NCBI GenBank assembly: GCA_037179385.1
Contig: CM074184.1
Span: 14,402,001 to 14,466,000, forward strand
Length of the DNA: 64,000 nt
Reading direction: 5' to 3'
Source: Holothuria scabra
Taxonomy: Eukaryota > Echinodermata > Holothuroidea > Aspidochirotida > Holothuriidae
Under the pieces are notes generated by a model. It was not told the DNA's origin, made no database searches, and saw nothing but the letters and a program-made list of their open reading frames with translations. Positions 59,201-64,000 of the stretch are shown in pieces (position 1 is the first letter of the stretch; the number at the start of each line of letters is the position of its first letter). The translations under genes were made by a program, and so were the position numbers.

Positions 59201-62200
59201 CCACTATTCAACGGTAGTAGTACCACTGAGACGGGACAGTGTATACCTTGACCATTGCGAACGAAGCGAGTAGACGTTTTGCATTAGAACTCACGTTTCA
59301 ACAATCCAATTAACATTGAGGTGGTTTTTAAAGATAAAACCAGAATGCAAGGCATTCATACTCGCGAATGAGGCGGTCTAACGGTTCTAGTGAAATTGAC
59401 AGAGTTGCTAAATTTTAGCCACTCCCTGATACGAACAGGTAGTAGATGGTGAATTTGTTATGATGAGGAGGTTTGCGCATTTCAGAAAAGGATATCAGTA
59501 TTGAAAATTTATACAGGTGTATTTATGTGAGGTGAGGGAAACAGAAATGTTTATGCTACAAGCTCGACGTTTAGAAAAGTACATATGAGTGATACGTATA
59601 TATGATGTTAAAATTGACTAAACAAAACAGGTGTGGATGATATTTTCTACTAGATCTAGAAAACAGACGTGTTTAGATTGCAGAAGAATTGTTTTATTAA
59701 TAATTCCCGACCGTAGCCAAAACTGTCAGAATTTCACACATATTATTGGTAGTTCAAAATATCAAAATTTCCTCACGAATGACAATTTCATTTTTTAAAC
59801 TTCCTTAGTGTTCTCAGTATTGTTCGAGGGCAGTGCTTATTACGGTTCGGCAGTTCAACCGGATCACCTGTATGTATATGCATCGCATGATCACCAACAT
59901 AGTGAGCATATACTTTCAGATCAGAAGAGATGTAACTTAGCAATCATCTCGAGTGGCTAATGAATAGAGAGAGATAACTACGCAGTCTTTTATTTTGCTA
60001 CTCCCTCGTCAGAGATCTCTCTTCCCATTCCTACTATAATTGTCAACAACATAAACAGTACCGGTATAAAATTTCTCACCTTCCTCTTCTTTCTTTGGTT
60101 GGATAAGTGCGCAGCTAGAAAGTCTTTCCCTTACAGTATGGTTGCTCAAAGGAACCGTTTTAAATTTGTCTTACAGGATTCCTAAATCTAATTATGCCAT
60201 GCCGCCAAGCACAGCCACCAATGAAAAGAATCTAATGTGAGAATATTTAGAAAATGTAAAACAAAAAAAAAAACTTGGGTTGAGGTTAACTAAGTTATTT
60301 AGATGCGGCTAAGCAAATAAAGCCCTGCCCATGGCCCATATTTGACTTTCCACTGAAACACATCAAACTCTCGAAATGGCCTTTTTAAGCCGCGGTAGCA
60401 CTTGATATCATCAACTGTATCACATGTCGTTCGGCTGATCATGTGGTCACCGGCAAAGCAAGCGCATATTGGTAAGGGTGATTTAAGTTTCAGTTGAAAC
60501 GTCTAGGTCAGAAGAAAACTACGCAGTAACTATTGCGCAATTTTCGCATCCGGGAGACTACGTTATCTTATCCGTTCTCTATTCCTAACCCTCTGTGACG
60601 GTCTTCCATTTTGAACAAAATAAAATATAACTTAAGTTTGTCGCTCTTGTTACAGTTGTAACTTCCTTGGACATGAAAAGAAATCACCCGTTCAATGTAT
60701 TTTCTTACAACAACGCCGGAACTTTCACGTCAAAAGATTGCTCGGATGTTTCAAATTGTAAGAAAAGAAGGGTAGCGACCATGTAATAAAGAACGGCAGT
60801 TGACAAAAACTATAGAAAGGGATTCTGAGAACCCCATATAGTCGCTCCCTGGTAGTTCCAAGAACCATGTAATTGAAATATCCCTGAACTAATATGCCTC
60901 ATCGTGTGGTGAAACCAGAGACATCCTTAAATAAATTATCTGTTTTCATGGTCAACGCTTTTTAATTTACAAACATTACAAAGTAACAAAACCAGCAAGG
61001 CACAGAATAAAAACACTGTAACAAGTCCATAAAGCGGCTACTATACTTCGCATTCGCTCGTAACAATAGAACCAATCCAACCAAAGAGAACGGTGAACAC
61101 GCTGAGTTAGTAAGTTTGGGAAAAAATGAGAGAAGACCATGAAGACACATACATTATAGCTGACTGCTATGATGACTTCCTGGTGTTTCAATACAAGTTT
61201 GGGTGACTATTTTCAGATTTTAAGGGAAAGGACATATTTATGTAAAGTAAAAGTCGGATCTGCGTTGGAATTTGACAAAATTTTCATGTGTAGAAAGCAA
61301 GTTATGCTATCCGGGCTGATTATCGTGGACACTGTCCTACTTTTTTTAAAGTTAGGGAATTATCCATATTTGTCGGGATGGCACACCTCTTGAACATAAA
61401 CTGGATTATTGCATACTATGTATCACAAAAACTTTATTTTCTATCAAGTCCTCCCGACTCTCTGGCAAAAAGCCGTTCGACGAGACCAAAACTTACGCGT
61501 TTTGACTTTACGCCAAAACCTTTCCTTCAGCATACTAGATCTTAATACACACATTTTACGGCCCAAGTGCAGAAGTACCTTGATTCTAAATACCCAGTTC
61601 ATTAGTCTACTGTACACAAGGCTTAGTTACAATTTCAAGTTCCGCTTGAATTCAGTACGGCCGAAGTAGAAACGTAATACAGGCTACTACTTACATCACT
61701 TGCTTTTCACGAGTTCAAGTTTATCTTTAAAGAAAGGAATGAATGGAGGAGTATAAATTACTCAAATGAATCCTTTAACACGCACCATCGGCTTTGATTA
61801 TGAACAGCTGCATACAGTACGACCACGATGCTGTTACGTAATAATTTCATGGCAGGATGCACGCGGTAAGGGTGACAAAAGAAGGATACATCAGATAAAG
61901 CAAGATAAAGGTCGAAGCTAATTGTTAAAACTCCGACCAGCTTAGGCCAATTGTTGGTCATACCAAGGAGGTTCTACCTTGTACCGTAGAACCTCCGTGG
62001 TCAAAAAAGGGGGAAGAAATCAAAATCTGATATTTCTCCGATATCGAAAAAGTCACCGTGACGTTCAACTTCAATATGATTACAAGTCACGTAGTAGCCT
62101 TATAGCACAGGAGGAGTACTGGCCCTGTGCCTAGACTCCAATCAGCGGCGTAACTACAGGGATCCCCACAAAAGCTAGTCATCCCCACTCTTCCCATGCT

Positions 62201-64000
62201 GTGCCCTGCTTTTTTCTTATCTGCCACCTCCCCCGCCCCCCCCCCCCCAAATAATCTCGATAGTCATAATGGATGATTGCCTATAGCTACACATCCCCAC
62301 CATGCATCTACATCTCTAGATAGTTTCGTTCATGTCTTGGAGCTACAACATTCTAAAATTTATGTTCAATTATTCATAGACTACACTGTTGCTGTTGTGC
62401 AAGGCTGTATGTATAGGTCCAATCATTGATTGCCTATAGTTGAGTATGAATTGGCTGTATAAGGTATCTTCACAACTCTCGACGGTGAGAATCCGGCATT
62501 CGGACGCAACATCGCGGTCGCGATAAAGCAACACTTCCTCAAAGATTGACTTCGACATTTTCGGCTATCTAAATTTAGCGTGAGTTTTCAAAATTTTCTT
62601 CACGCTCCGGGTCACCTTGTGGTGCCTTCCACTTAGTCTTTCGGACAGGATGCCACATTTCACGTACTTTTCCGGCTGTGTCATAGGTTGTGTTTTTTTC
62701 ACTATGCCAATTGAAGTTGTCAGGACCCCCACCGGGGCTTTGCCCTGAACCCCACCAGAGGCCCTAAGGGGGACCCGGGACCTTACCCGTTGAGACTAGC
62801 GCTAAAATAAGCAATAAAAATCCGAATGAGAGGGGAAAGGGGAACCCCTTTCAGGACAGGGAACAATCAAACCTTGAAAACTCTGAATTGAAACATATGC
62901 TATACTTTCGCTTTCAATTGGAAACCACGAAGCCAACAGCAGTTCCTGACATCCCCAATATACTATTCACCTACATATCCTTTATCAGTCACTGTTTTGC
63001 GTTTAGCAAACAATGCAATCGGGAGATTCATCATTTGCCCCCACATAACAATTCCTGGGCACGCCACTGGCACCACATGCATATGCAATCAGATGAACTA
63101 ACTGTTGGCCTGCAAAATAGATGTCAGCCATTGCGTAGTCAGTAGACGTTAGCTATGCCAGTTTTACCGTATGTGCTAAGATGTCAACGCAGACTGTGTA
63201 CGCATAGCTCTTCGGCTCACATGCCTCCACTAAAAATCGAATATCCAGCTCATTGATGCGCTCTGCTTATAACAGCTTGTCAGTTGTCAATTTTCTAAGC
63301 CCAAAGTAACGCCTTGTTGGCCTGGGCAATGCCATTACTGCTGAGGAGTCACAATTTTGAAAATTTTCTTCGCCCAACAAATGGTAGCTTCGCTTAGATA
63401 GTCTTTCCGGTAGATACCCCCCTCCACACACACACACACACACACACAATCGGAAGCTCACACACTGCGACTCAGGTATGTTTATTATGCAACCTAACAC
63501 GAATATCGATCGAGCTCACTCTTTATATTCTCGGAAACGTTACGACTATATTAGCATCTTTTGGCAACCAATCGACCAGCAAATCTCCATTTTGCAACGA
63601 CTCGATAAGTCACTCAATGCTGAGCTAAATAGAGCCGTACTAGTAGGAGGCAAAATTATCGGCTTGAAAATAGCCGCTACTACGTTTCAATTTTCCGTCA
63701 AGGGGGGGGGGGGGGGCTCGTAATGGATATTTGTTGTCTGGGTGTAACCACTCCGGACAACAAATAATGTAACACTTTTTTGCCCCAGGAAAATATTCCT
63801 GTGTGAGTCAGTGATTATGTATCACTGACAATTTTCAGACGAGCTAGCTAAAACAGGAAAGCGCACAATTGTACTAACTTTGTGATCAAAATAGCCCCTT
63901 TTCCGAAGGAAAATGTACTAAAACACCCTGAGAGGACAAAACACTGGAAAGTTTCCCTCCCAAAACAATTTTTCTGAAGATCCTGAAATACGAAAATCCA
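56233..64000 (+). repeat. 7.7-kb direct duplication, copy B
   Basis: Second copy of 30509-38235, 41 bases longer over the compared span and continuing past the window end. It begins at the first base after the gap. Notable differences are a shorter T run near 57018, longer C or G runs near 62236 and 63703, a shorter CA run near 63425, and a hairpin insertion at about 61957-61990 absent from copy A. No gene is supported. Confidence 0.9.
61967..61996. repeat. 11-bp inverted repeat created by an insertion in copy B
   Basis: GGAGGTTCTAC, loop CTTGTACC, GTAGAACCTCC. Copy A has only the right-hand 'acctccgtggtca' at the matching place (about 36226-36238). Confidence 0.9.

Noticed and set aside
57010..63723. 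Small ORFs present in both duplication copies taken as conserved genes
   Set aside because: The noncoding DNA around them is equally identical, so ORF conservation carries no information.

Overview
This is AT-rich eukaryotic DNA with long gene-poor spacers, many short non-autonomous DNA transposons, a tRNA-derived SINE family, CA microsatellites and poly-C tracts. Nothing looks bacterial, and I see no rRNA, CRISPR array or operon. The repeat style, with abundant TIR-bearing MITEs and frequent 'taggcct' words, suggests a marine invertebrate deuterostome, perhaps an echinoderm. This is an inference from texture, not an identification.

The only convincing protein genes are three paralogous leucine-rich-repeat (LRR) type I membrane proteins on the + strand. 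LRR-1 (62-1336) and LRR-3 (24018-25364) are intact single-exon reading frames. Each has a signal peptide, a Cys-rich N-cap, seven LRRs, a short Cys-containing C-cap after a conserved GGNP motif, one transmembrane helix and a tail of about 100 residues. Their tails share a membrane-proximal box (YKW...F-x-R-Y-[ST]-R-x-D-x-VYG) and the C-terminus Ser-Trp-Ile, which fits a class I PDZ ligand. LRR-2 (16432-17638) lies between them. It has a one-base frameshift in the LRR region, lacks one repeat, and has an unrelated tail with a VYEEI motif. The three form a small tandem receptor cluster, and the conserved tails suggest a shared intracellular partner in at least two members. Ligands and pathway cannot be read from the sequence.

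The rest is repeats. Recognisable elements include a hAT-like element with a perfect 8-bp target duplication (26327-26880), a canonical piggyBac-like MITE (19058-19308), a second TTAA-flanked MITE family with several copies (best at 7633-7929 and 22235-22532), TA-flanked foldback elements (3502-3768, 38274-38528), and six SINE copies, all on the + strand. A family of roughly 30-nt imperfect hairpins with 'GAGGG...ATCCCTC' stems occurs as arrays at 27.47-28.6 kb and, inverted, at 54.6-55.8 kb.

The right end carries an assembly gap of 100 N (56133-56232). It is followed by a near-identical direct copy of 30509-38235 (56233-64000). This is either a recent segmental duplication or a second haplotype left in the scaffold. 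Small ORFs in these two copies are not evidence of genes.
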